Shown: positions 1 through 6,678 of the stretch, in pieces | Position numbering within the stretch: the stretch's first letter is position 1 | Layout of the letters: every line of letters starts with the position of its first letter | Origin: Deltaproteobacteria bacterium RIFOXYA12_FULL_61_11 | Lineage (GTDB): Bacteria; Bdellovibrionota_F; JAHFAK01; YA12-FULL-61-11 | Direction: 5' to 3' | DNA: 6,853 nucleotides | Assembly: GCA_001799195.1 (NCBI GenBank) | Contig: MGSU01000233.1 | Span: forward strand, 1 to 6,853 | Position numbers and translations under genes: made by a program | The notes under the pieces: model-generated | The model's input: only the letters and a program-made list of their open reading frames with translations | Databases searched by the model: none | What the model was told of the DNA's origin: nothing

Positions 1-184
1 CCTGAGGAGTTCCTTCTTTGACCTTGGGGTCTTCGATGATGGCGTCGAGGATCGTCACCTCGTGTCCCGCCGCGAGCAGGACTGCGGCCAAGCTGCACAG
101 GCCGAGCGGAGGTTGGGCTGTGGCCCGGCGGCGTTGTAGGCTGGAGGCGACCATGGTCAGGGGGGGCTCGATGAGGAGGATCAT
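1..184 (-). CDS. Cobalamin-binding radical SAM protein, N-terminal fragment (cut by window edge)
   Basis: Only the first 61 codons lie in the window; the gene continues past position 1. Translation from the ATG at 184 starts MILLIEPPLT and contains PPLGLCSLAAVLLAAGHEV followed by TILDA. A hydrophobic first strand, then a 'PPLGL..LAA.L...GHEV..LD' signature, is the classic start of the Rossmann-like B12-binding domain found at the N-terminus of many radical SAM enzymes (methyltransferases, cyclases, bacteriochlorophyll or hopanoid-type tailoring enzymes). The radical SAM CxxxCxxC motif would lie downstream, outside the window, so that half is inferred. The start is supported by GAGG seven bases upstream. 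The gene follows the lipoprotein by 106 bases on the same strand. The substrate cannot be told. A B12-binding domain without radical SAM chemistry is the main alternative. Confidence 0.75.
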   Translation of the reverse strand, partial: MILLIEPPLTMVASSLQRRRATAQPPLGLCSLAAVLLAAGHEVTILDAIIEDPKVKEGTPQ

Positions 185-191
185 CTAGAAA

Positions 192-195
192 CCTC
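192..195 (-). promoter_or_regulatory. Ribosome binding site of the radical SAM-like gene
   Basis: On the minus strand GAGG lies seven bases before the ATG at 184. It decides the start of this truncated gene, since the next ATG in frame (codon 11) would remove the first beta strand of the B12-binding fold. Confidence 0.5.
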
Positions 196-233
196 GTGCA
201 CGCGATTGACTGCATCCTATGTCGCTTGCTGGA

Positions 234-251
234 GGGGGTCAAGGGACCCCT
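234..251 (-). other. Hairpin in the gap between the lipoprotein gene and the radical SAM-like gene
   Basis: A perfect six-base stem (GGGGTC/GACCCC) with a four-base loop, extendable by one G-T pair, lies 40-57 bases beyond the lipoprotein stop codon. No T-run follows on the transcribed strand, so it does not meet the rule for an intrinsic terminator. It could be a processing or pausing structure, a weak terminator acting with Rho, or chance in GC-rich DNA. Confidence 0.3.
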
Positions 252-290
252 CGAAGAGACGGTTGCTGCCCGAGGATGGCCGGAGCAGCC

Positions 291-2240
291 TCAGCGCCGG
301 TCCAGAGCCATGAACAATTGCTGTTCTTGCCCGAGAAGCTTACCGGCAGAGTCGAGCGTGCCCAGGACGTACCAGAAACGCTGTTCCGAGGTCCCCTGAT
401 AGAGGACAATCGCGTTGCCGGAAGCGTTGAAGGCCACGGTGGGCTGGCCGCCCCGCCGGCTTTCGCCTTCGCTGAGACAGAATTCAGTACCGGTCAGCCG
501 CCCGTCCTCCCCGAGCGTGCCGGTGACGTACCACAAGCGCTGCTCCGAGGTGCCCTGGTAGACGACGAGCAATCGTCCGTCAGGTGCGAAAGCCGCCGAA
601 GGTGTGGAACCTCTCCGGGCATCTCCCTCGGTCAAGGAAAACGTCGTGCCGCTCAGGGTTCCATTCGCACTCACACGGCCCGAAAAGTAATGAAGATCCT
701 GACTATCGGGTACGCGATAGGGGATGAAGACCCGCCCGTTCCCGTCGATGGCCAACCCGGGTTCAATGCCACTGATTCCGTCGCCTGTGCCCAGTTCGTG
801 CTCTTCGCCGCGGAAGAGTCCGTCGTCGCCCAGGCGGCCGGACAGGTACCGGAGGCGGTGGTCTGAGATCCCTTCGTAGAGGATCAGTACCCGGCCGTCC
901 CTGGTCACGGCTACCTCGGGTGTGGTGCCGCGCCGACCGGCATCTCCGGGGAGGGTCAAGGTTTGCAAGGACCCGGAGAAGGTCGGTAGGGGCTCTACAC
1001 GGGTGAAGGTCCCCGAGAGAGCGGAGAGTCGCTGGTGCTCGGAATCTTGGAGAATGGTCAGGAAGGCGCCGTCGGCGAGCAGTGTCGAAGCCGAATGCGG
1101 TCCTTTGGGGCGTTCGGTCAAGAAATCGGTGAGCAAGAACTGGCGAGTGAACTGCAGGCCGTCGGCACCCAGCTTGCCGAGGGAGAGGTACAGGTTGTCG
1201 CCGTTCGCTCCCCGCCAGGTCAGCAGGGCCTGGTCGCCCCGCAGGGAGAGCGAGGGAGAAGCGCCGCGCGGTTCCTGGGCGGCCAACATAGCCTCGAAGG
1301 CTTCGACTTCTCCGCGATCGAGATTGAGTGCGTCGGCGCCGCTTGCCAGGCAGGTCGGCAAGGCGTCGTGGCAGTTCCAGATCCTGAGGTTGAACCCGCC
1401 GAGGTGGAACTGGTTGACCTTCCCCCCTTCCTTCCCGTGTTCGAGGGCGCCGGCCCACTGGAAGGGCTCCCCGAGCTCGGAGAGGTTGAAGATCGTCCCG
1501 CCGTACTCGTGACCTTCGACGAGGCAGAGCTGGTTCAGTCGGGTAAGGCCCTGTTGCTCGAGGAAGGCCTCGCGGTGCGAACCCGTGATTACCGCGGTCA
1601 AGGCTCGCGGTTGTCCCCCGCGCTCGGCCGAGGTGCTGAGACCGGAGCGATGCAGTTCGAGGAGGTCGGTCAGGGCGTCGAACAGGGCCGGGTCGTCGGA
1701 TTTCGGTTCGAGTACCAGGAAGAATTGGAGGCCGTCGCCGTGCACGCCTCGTCCGGAGCGTGGTGTGGGCCAGGTCTCGACGAGGCGAAGGACTTCCTCG
1801 AGCGTCGGGCTCTCCTCGGTCGGTCCGTCGTGGTTGACCACCACCTGCCCTTGCCGCAGGTGCAGGTCCAACTCGAGGGAGTGCAACTCGTGTTCGAGGG
1901 CGAAGCGGGCGTGCTCGAGGAGGAACTGCTCCCCGCTCGAAGGATGGTAGTGGGCGATGAACCGGGGATGGGGCAACTCGTGGATGTACCCGAGTGCCGA
2001 GCCGTCCTCCTGCTGTACGTCCGAGCCCGTGCCGAGGACGATCCTACCCGGAGCATCGGGTTGCGATGCCGGAGCCTCTGGCCGTTGTTCTTCCGGGTCC
2101 TCGGGAGGAGGGGTGCAGGCGAGGACCAGGAAGAACAGAAAAGTCAGGGTTGTCTTCTTTACCCTGCTGAGAACGGACAAGAGGAACCTCGACAACAATT
2201 CAGGGATGTTTGGGCCGGCGAGGCAGCCTCGGCGGAGCAT
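291..2240 (-). CDS. Lipoprotein with GDPD/PI-PLC-like phosphodiesterase domain and C-terminal six-repeat (propeller-like) region
   Basis: From the ATG at 2240 the product has 649 residues. A basic segment (SRVKK) precedes a hydrophobic stretch TLTFLFFLVLA and Cys42 in a VLAC lipobox, so export and lipid anchoring are likely. A Pro/Glu-rich tether follows. Residues about 93-320 resemble the GDPD/PI-PLC TIM-barrel superfamily: FIAHYH (His97, His99), LELDLHL (Glu123, Asp125), VNHDGP (His137) and FLVLEPKS (Glu178, Lys180) fit the order of catalytic and metal ligands, though HYH replaces the usual HRG. This is closer to the AIM6-like branch than to true GlpQ. Residues about 323-649 form six repeats, the last four with a strict or near 53-residue period (RRGxTP, DGR, YxGTSEQR, WY.xGxL, DGxLxG), suggesting a six-bladed propeller. 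A TTG at 2180 with GAGG six bases upstream would give a more normal 22-residue signal peptide, so the start is open. Substrate unknown; lipid head groups or a binding-only role are both possible. Confidence 0.83.
   Translation of the reverse strand: MLRRGCLAGPNIPELLSRFLLSVLSRVKKTTLTFLFFLVLACTPPPEDPEEQRPEAPASQPDAPGRIVLGTGSDVQQEDGSALGYIHELPHPRFIAHYHPSSGEQFLLEHARFALEHELHSLELDLHLRQGQVVVNHDGPTEESPTLEEVLRLVETWPTPRSGRGVHGDGLQFFLVLEPKSDDPALFDALTDLLELHRSGLSTSAERGGQPRALTAVITGSHREAFLEQQGLTRLNQLCLVEGHEYGGTIFNLSELGEPFQWAGALEHGKEGGKVNQFHLGGFNLRIWNCHDALPTCLASGADALNLDRGEVEAFEAMLAAQEPRGASPSLSLRGDQALLTWRGANGDNLYLSLGKLGADGLQFTRQFLLTDFLTERPKGPHSASTLLADGAFLTILQDSEHQRLSALSGTFTRVEPLPTFSGSLQTLTLPGDAGRRGTTPEVAVTRDGRVLILYEGISDHRLRYLSGRLGDDGLFRGEEHELGTGDGISGIEPGLAIDGNGRVFIPYRVPDSQDLHYFSGRVSANGTLSGTTFSLTEGDARRGSTPSAAFAPDGRLLVVYQGTSEQRLWYVTGTLGEDGRLTGTEFCLSEGESRRGGQPTVAFNASGNAIVLYQGTSEQRFWYVLGTLDSAGKLLGQEQQLFMALDRR
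294..938 (-). repeat. Four tandem 159-bp coding repeats in the lipoprotein gene
   Basis: The RRG-type repeat starts fall at codons 436, 542 and 595 of the lipoprotein, with a diverged unit near 489, giving a 53-codon (159-bp) period. The two copies nearest the 3' end are also alike in DNA: the plus-strand words CGCTGTTCCGAGGT at 379 and CGCTGCTCCGAGGT at 538 are exactly 159 bases apart. Two older, more diverged units (about codons 323-435) precede these. This is internal duplication of a protein blade and not a mobile repeat. Confidence 0.8.
2187..2190 (-). promoter_or_regulatory. Alternative ribosome binding site for a TTG start of the lipoprotein
   Basis: GAGG lies six bases before a TTG at 2180-2178. 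Starting here would give MSVLSRVKKTTLTFLFFLVLAC, a compact lipoprotein signal peptide. The competing ATG at 2240 also has GAGG (2248-2251), seven bases upstream, but leaves an unusually long N-region of about 30 residues before the hydrophobic core. Sequence alone does not decide between them. Confidence 0.35.
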
Positions 2241-2357
2241 GGCGAGACCTCGGGGAGTTGCAACCAAAGGGTTATAGCACGGCGAGGAGGAGGAGGGCGA
2301 GGGCTCTGGCTATTCGGTAGTGAACTCTTGTTCAAGCGGGGTGGGGGCGATGTGGGC

Positions 2358-3698
2358 TCAGACCAAACCTTGCTCGATCATGGCTTCGGCGACGTTGCGG
2401 AAGCCGGAGATGTTCGCGCCCAGAACGTAGTCGTCGGGCCGGCCGAACTCCTCGGACGCGGCGCGGCAGTTCTGGTGGATATCGACCATGATCTGGTGCA
2501 GCCTTTGGTCGACCTCCTCGCGGGTCCAGCGCAGGCGCATACTGTTCTGGCTCATCTCGAGACCTGAACAAGCTACGCCGCCGGCATTCGACGCCTTGCC
2601 GGGGGAGTAGAGGATACCCGCGGTGCGGGCCGCCTCGACCGCCTCGAGGGTGAGGGGCATGTTCGCACCCTCGGCGATACAGGTGCAGCCGTTGGACACC
2701 AGCCGTTTGACGTCCTCGGCGTCCATCTCGTTCTGGATGGCGCAGGGGAAAGCGACCTGACAGGGGATCTGCCAGGGACGCTTGCCTGCGTGGAAACTCA
2801 CGCCGAATTCGTCGGCGAAGTCCTTGACTCGGTCGTGCCCGCTGGCGCGCATCTCCAGCATGAACTCGATCTTGTCTCCGCGGATGCCCGAGGGGTCGTG
2901 GACCATGCCGTCCGGACCCGAGATGGTGACGACCTTGCCGCCGAGTTCCTCGAGTTTCTTTGCCACGCCCCAGGCCACGTTGCCGAAGCCGGACACGGCG
3001 CAGGTCTTGCCCTCGACCGAAGCGCCGCGGGTGCGGAGCATCTCTTGGGCGAAGTAGACACAGCCGAAGCCGGTAGCTTCCGGCCTGACCAGGCTGCCTC
3101 CCCACTTGAGGCCTTTTCCGGTGAGCACGCCCTCGAAGGAATTGCGGATGCGTTTGAACTGGCCGAAGAGGTAGCCGATCTCGCGGCCGCCCACGCCGAT
3201 GTCACCTGCCGGGACGTCGGTGTCGGCGCCGATGTGACGGGAGAGTTCGGTCATAAAGCTCTGACAGAAGGTCATCACCTCGCCGGGAGTCTTGCCCTTG
3301 AGGTCGAAGTCGCTGCCGCCCTTGCCTGCTCCCATGGGAAGACCGGTGAGCGAGTTCTTGAACATCTGTTCGAAGCCCAGGAACTTGAGCGCACTGAGGG
3401 TGACTGTGGAGTGGAAGCGTAGGCCGCCCTTGTAGGGACCGAGGGCGCTGTTGAACTCGACCCGATAGCCTCGGTTGACATGGTAGTCGCCGCGGTCATC
3501 CTTCCAGGGCACTTTGAAGAAAATGGTCCGTTCGGGCTCGACGATGCGTTCGAGGATCTTCTCCTTCTGGTAACGGGGATCCCGATCGACCAGGGGTTCG
3601 ATCGACTCGAAGACCTCGGTCACCGCCTGGATGAACTCCTTTTCCCAGGGATACCTCTTCCTGACATCGTTGAGTACCTCGGCGACATACGTGTTCAT
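2358..3698 (-). CDS. gdhA: Glutamate dehydrogenase, hexameric ~450-residue family, coenzyme site of NAD type
   Basis: This cytoplasmic enzyme interconverts L-glutamate and 2-oxoglutarate plus ammonia, joining nitrogen assimilation or catabolism to the TCA cycle. The 446-residue product is full length for the small hexameric family. The N-terminal substrate domain has GPYKGGLRFH (Lys90), KFLGFEQMFKNSL (Lys114), LPMGAGKGGSDFD (catalytic Lys126) and DVPAGDIGVGGREIGY (catalytic Asp166). A Rossmann domain follows with SGFGNVAWG (236-244) and, after its second strand, SGPDG (260-264); the substrate region returns with NAGGVACSGLEMSQNS (Ser378). Phe238 and Pro262-Asp263 match, as I recall it, the NAD-dependent Clostridium symbiosum enzyme; E. 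coli NADP-GdhA has Ser in the first position and SDSSG in the second. NAD preference is therefore inferred, despite the family often being auto-labelled NADP-specific. The ATG at 3698 has AGGAGA six bases upstream. It lies 30 bases after the ATP-grasp gene, probably in one transcript. Confidence 0.97.
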   Translation of the reverse strand: MNTYVAEVLNDVRKRYPWEKEFIQAVTEVFESIEPLVDRDPRYQKEKILERIVEPERTIFFKVPWKDDRGDYHVNRGYRVEFNSALGPYKGGLRFHSTVTLSALKFLGFEQMFKNSLTGLPMGAGKGGSDFDLKGKTPGEVMTFCQSFMTELSRHIGADTDVPAGDIGVGGREIGYLFGQFKRIRNSFEGVLTGKGLKWGGSLVRPEATGFGCVYFAQEMLRTRGASVEGKTCAVSGFGNVAWGVAKKLEELGGKVVTISGPDGMVHDPSGIRGDKIEFMLEMRASGHDRVKDFADEFGVSFHAGKRPWQIPCQVAFPCAIQNEMDAEDVKRLVSNGCTCIAEGANMPLTLEAVEAARTAGILYSPGKASNAGGVACSGLEMSQNSMRLRWTREEVDQRLHQIMVDIHQNCRAASEEFGRPDDYVLGANISGFRNVAEAMIEQGLV

Positions 3699-3704
3699 CT
3701 GTGG

Positions 3705-3710
3705 TCTCCT
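3705..3710 (-). promoter_or_regulatory. Ribosome binding site of gdhA
   Basis: AGGAGA on the minus strand, six bases before the gdhA ATG, sits inside the 30-base gap after the upstream stop codon. It is the strongest and best-spaced ribosome binding site of the window, and the gap leaves little room for an independent promoter. Confidence 0.7.
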
Positions 3711-3728
3711 CTGTTGGTTGCCACCTAT

Positions 3729-6674
3729 CTACGACAACGGTTTGCGGATCACCCCGCGCCGTCGTTTACCGTCGACCTTGATCACGACCGGAGCCTCGGT
3801 ACGCAGGTGTACCGTATAGGTCTGCTCCAATCGGGGAATCTGTTGTTCCAAGTAGTCCCAGTCGAGAAAACAATCGCCCCCACCGAGTTGGAGGGAAAAA
3901 TAGGGGATGGAGCGCGAGGTGATGTTCTGGAAGAAGTGGCTGCCCTGCGAGGGATCAGCATAGAACCCCTCTATCTCGGCTTCGACGATGGCGCCGACCT
4001 GGCTGATCTGGTCCCAGGTCAAGGGAATACCGACGAAGGGATCGGCTGTCCCGAGCCGTCCGATGCCGATGAGCAAGTACCGTCGTTCCTCGTCTTCCAT
4101 ACTGCGATTGATCGTGGCTATCTCTTCCGCGATCTCCCTGGTCTTCTGGTTGGTGAAGGTCCTTCGTTTCACTACCACGATATCGAAGAGGTCGTCGAGA
4201 ATACCGTTGCCCAGGGCCTGGTTCGAAGCGACGATGATGTTGTTGTGATCTTCATCCTGCTTGTCGAAGGTCACATGTTCTTTCTTCACCACCAAGGGGC
4301 GGGCTTGCAGGAGGTAGAAGTGGGGCACGGACTTGTTCGTCCGTTCGAAGTCGACAGCGAACTCGATCTCCACGTCCTTGGCCATGGCGTTGGTCAGAAC
4401 ATCAAGCAGCTCGCGCACGATCCGCGAGAGGGGGTAGGTCTCGTAGCGGACGATGTTTTCGAAGGTGAGGACCACGGGGCCCGGTTGGCCGTTGTTGGGG
4501 CGGAGTTGTTGGGACTCGACCTCGAAGATGCTGCTGATGGCCTGGACGCTGCGATCCTCGCGGACCCGGCGCACGGGGAGTTGGACCAGGGTATCGAGTT
4601 CGTCGTGGAAGTTGTCGGGGACCTCTGCGCGTAGGTCCAAGGCGTAGAAATCCTTCTGACTGTTCTCGAAGATGGTGTCCATACTGCTGAATTGGGGCAG
4701 GATCTCCGGGTAGACCGGACAGTACCGGAACGCCTTGCCTCCACCCACGATCGTATTGCCGAGACCGAGGGCGATGTTGACCACGCCGTCGGAGGGGCGG
4801 ATGTGAGAGACCGGGTAGAAGTTGTAGCTCTGGGCGACCCCGGAGAACGTGGGATAGAAGAGCCCTTTGAACTCGTGCCCGACGACTTCTTGCAGCAAGA
4901 CGCCCATCTTCTCGTCCTCGAGGACGAACGGCGTACTCTGGAAATAGGCTTTGCTCTTCTGCAGATAGGTCGAGGCGTACACCAGTTTGATGGCCCGCTC
5001 GAGCTGGGCGATGCGCTGGATCTGCAGAGGGGCGTTGTTGGGAAGCATGTAGGTGGCGTAAATACCGGCAAAGGGCAGGAAACGGCTGTCCTCGAGCAGG
5101 CTGGAAGAGCGCACGGCGAGCGGTGTGGTGAAGGTTGAGCTGAGATCCACCAGCATACCCTTGACCGGGTCGGGCAGCTCGGCGGCGAGAAAGGAGGACA
5201 AGACCTGGGAGTCGGTACCCTCGAGGGCTACGTCGAGGAGCTCGTTCTGCTCGATGAAGGTATCGAATTCGTCCGTGCTGAGGCAGATGGTCCTGGGCAC
5301 CCTGATCTTGAGGTCGCGGAATTCGCTGCGCAGCTTGCTCGAACCGAGCAGATAATGGCCGAAGGTCACGCTGCGGGCCTTGCCTCCCAATGGGCCGCCA
5401 CCGAAATGGATGACATTGGATTCGAAATCGCCGGGGCGGTACTGGACCATGAGTCCGCTCTGTTTGGCCTCTCGATACCTACCGAGTACATAGAGTAAGA
5501 AATGGCGAACCTTGGCAGGGTCGTTGCCCAAGTCCGAGACCTTGATCGGTCGCAGGGAGAAAGCGATCTCGTGCTCTCCGCGTGCGGTCAACCAGAGCGA
5601 GAAATGGTTTTGCAGGGCGTGGTAGAGCAGACAGTCGTCCGGGATCTCGGCGATCTTCTCGTGGAATTCCCGCAGGGTGGTCGCCTGACCGAAGGACTCG
5701 CCCTTGGCATTGTGGAAGTTGAAGGGGCCGAAACCCATCCGCTCGCGCAGGAAGTCGTTGATGATGCTCATGCCGTGGGATGACTTCTTGTGCAGGAAGG
5801 TCACTCCGAGCTGTTCGGCCTTGATGCGATTCTCGGCCTGGGAGGACATGAGGACGAAGGGGAGGAAGGGATAGCTGACGCGTACGGCGTCGATCAGGAT
5901 TGCCCCGGCGTTCTTGTCTTTATGTCCTTGGTAGTAGAACACCGTGTCGGTGAGCACGGCCAAGAGGTGATCTCCGTATTCGTCAACCACCTCTTGTGCT
6001 TCCTCGACGCTGTGGCAGAGGAGGATCTTGGGCCTCGTCTTCATGCCCATGATCTTCTGGTAATCGTCGATCCCTTCTTTGGTGAGGAGCTGGGTTTGTT
6101 GCATCACCTTTGAATACAGGATCGGGAGGAACTTGGAGTAGAAGTCGACCGAGTCCTCGACGAGGAGGATGAGTTTGATGAAACCGGTTGCGGCCACGTC
6201 GTGGGCCACATTGAGCTTGTCTTCGATGTATTTGATGATGGCGAAGAAGATGTTGGTGTTGCCGTTCCAGAAGAAGACGCCGTCGAAGGCCGAGCGGCGC
6301 TTGTGCAAGAGGATGGTGTCCAGCATCGAGGGATCGCTGAGCAGGAGCACCACCGGGAGTTTGGGATGACCGGTCTTGATCTGCTTCGATAGGCCGAAGG
6401 CGTTGGTGTCGGGCAGGTCCATCATGGTGATGACCAGGTCGAAGTGCCGGTGTTCGAGAATCTCGGCGACCTCGCCGGCCGAACCGACCCGGGTCACTCT
6501 CGGGACATGGAGCAGGTTGAGCACCGAGTATTCTTGCCAGATGCGCTCGGCCAAGTGGCCGTCCTTCTCCAGGATGAAGGCGTCATAGAGATTGGCGACG
6601 AGCAGGATCTCCTGGACCTTGAAGGGCATGAGATCCAGTAGCGTGTTGATTTCCATGAACCTGTTGGTGGTCAT
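3729..6674 (-). CDS. Receiver-PPDK_N fusion protein: two receiver-like domains, PEP-synthase-type ATP-grasp domain, novel C-terminal domain
   Basis: A 981-residue soluble protein, counted from the ATG at 6674. Residues 20-156 form a receiver-like fold lacking the acidic pair (Ala27-Asn28) and the phosphoacceptor (Met84 in DLVITMMDLP). Residues 166-311 form a second receiver with the full set in place: Glu173/Asp174 (LLVEDS), Asp243 (AVLTD), Ser277 and Lys296, plus a roughly 25-residue insertion near 187-216. A conserved helical segment follows (330-400; YHALQNHFSLWLTARGE). Residues about 424-795 are the PPDK_N/PEP-synthase ATP-binding domain: GGGPLGGK (Lys432), AVRSSSLLEDS (Arg522, Glu528), FAG, LLQEVVG, GLGNT and LLQARP (Gln790, Arg792). 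The C-terminal part (796-981) has LLIGIGRLG, GIPLTWDQIS and DPSQGSHFFQN, but no phosphohistidine swivel domain (no TSHAA-type motif) and no PEP-binding barrel, so it is not a PEP synthase. Likely an ATP-dependent phosphotransfer protein controlled by phosphorylation; its target is unknown. An upstream GTG at 6791 and ATG at 6749 are possible starts but add unconvincing sequence; ATG 6656 is also possible. Confidence 0.93.
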   Translation of the reverse strand: MTTNRFMEINTLLDLMPFKVQEILLVANLYDAFILEKDGHLAERIWQEYSVLNLLHVPRVTRVGSAGEVAEILEHRHFDLVITMMDLPDTNAFGLSKQIKTGHPKLPVVLLLSDPSMLDTILLHKRRSAFDGVFFWNGNTNIFFAIIKYIEDKLNVAHDVAATGFIKLILLVEDSVDFYSKFLPILYSKVMQQTQLLTKEGIDDYQKIMGMKTRPKILLCHSVEEAQEVVDEYGDHLLAVLTDTVFYYQGHKDKNAGAILIDAVRVSYPFLPFVLMSSQAENRIKAEQLGVTFLHKKSSHGMSIINDFLRERMGFGPFNFHNAKGESFGQATTLREFHEKIAEIPDDCLLYHALQNHFSLWLTARGEHEIAFSLRPIKVSDLGNDPAKVRHFLLYVLGRYREAKQSGLMVQYRPGDFESNVIHFGGGPLGGKARSVTFGHYLLGSSKLRSEFRDLKIRVPRTICLSTDEFDTFIEQNELLDVALEGTDSQVLSSFLAAELPDPVKGMLVDLSSTFTTPLAVRSSSLLEDSRFLPFAGIYATYMLPNNAPLQIQRIAQLERAIKLVYASTYLQKSKAYFQSTPFVLEDEKMGVLLQEVVGHEFKGLFYPTFSGVAQSYNFYPVSHIRPSDGVVNIALGLGNTIVGGGKAFRYCPVYPEILPQFSSMDTIFENSQKDFYALDLRAEVPDNFHDELDTLVQLPVRRVREDRSVQAISSIFEVESQQLRPNNGQPGPVVLTFENIVRYETYPLSRIVRELLDVLTNAMAKDVEIEFAVDFERTNKSVPHFYLLQARPLVVKKEHVTFDKQDEDHNNIIVASNQALGNGILDDLFDIVVVKRRTFTNQKTREIAEEIATINRSMEDEERRYLLIGIGRLGTADPFVGIPLTWDQISQVGAIVEAEIEGFYADPSQGSHFFQNITSRSIPYFSLQLGGGDCFLDWDYLEQQIPRLEQTYTVHLRTEAPVVIKVDGKRRRGVIRKPLS

Positions 6675-6678
6675 GGGG

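Noticed and set aside
219-866. Plus-strand open frame of 215 codons opposite the repeat region
   Set aside because: It is the antisense of the 159-bp repeats and its apparent internal similarity comes from them. No ribosome binding site or motif supports it.
2271-2276. TATAAC on the minus strand as a -10 box for the lipoprotein gene
   Set aside because: No acceptable -35 hexamer lies 16-18 bases upstream, where the sequence is a CTC-rich tract. A promoter in this gap is plausible from the spacing but not shown.
2321-2334. Short hairpin TGAAC/GTTCA after gdhA as a terminator
   Set aside because: Only five base pairs, AT-rich, and no T-run in the transcribed direction.
1035-2567. Plus-strand open frame of 510 codons across the lipoprotein gene and into gdhA
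   Set aside because: It lies antisense to a gene with a signal peptide, lipobox, ordered catalytic motifs and repeats, and it extends into gdhA. Its product is Val/Glu/Gly-rich without recognisable motifs, as expected for the shadow of GC-rich coding DNA.
3480-4634. Plus-strand open frame of 384 codons opposite the C-terminal part of the ATP-grasp gene and the start of gdhA
   Set aside because: Both minus-strand genes here have clear family motifs; the plus-strand product shows none and has acidic, hydrophobic, low-information composition typical of antisense frames.
3729-6674. Calling the large gene ppsA (PEP synthase) or ppdK
   Set aside because: Only the N-terminal ATP-binding half is present; there is no phosphohistidine motif and no PEP/pyruvate barrel, so neither reaction is supported.
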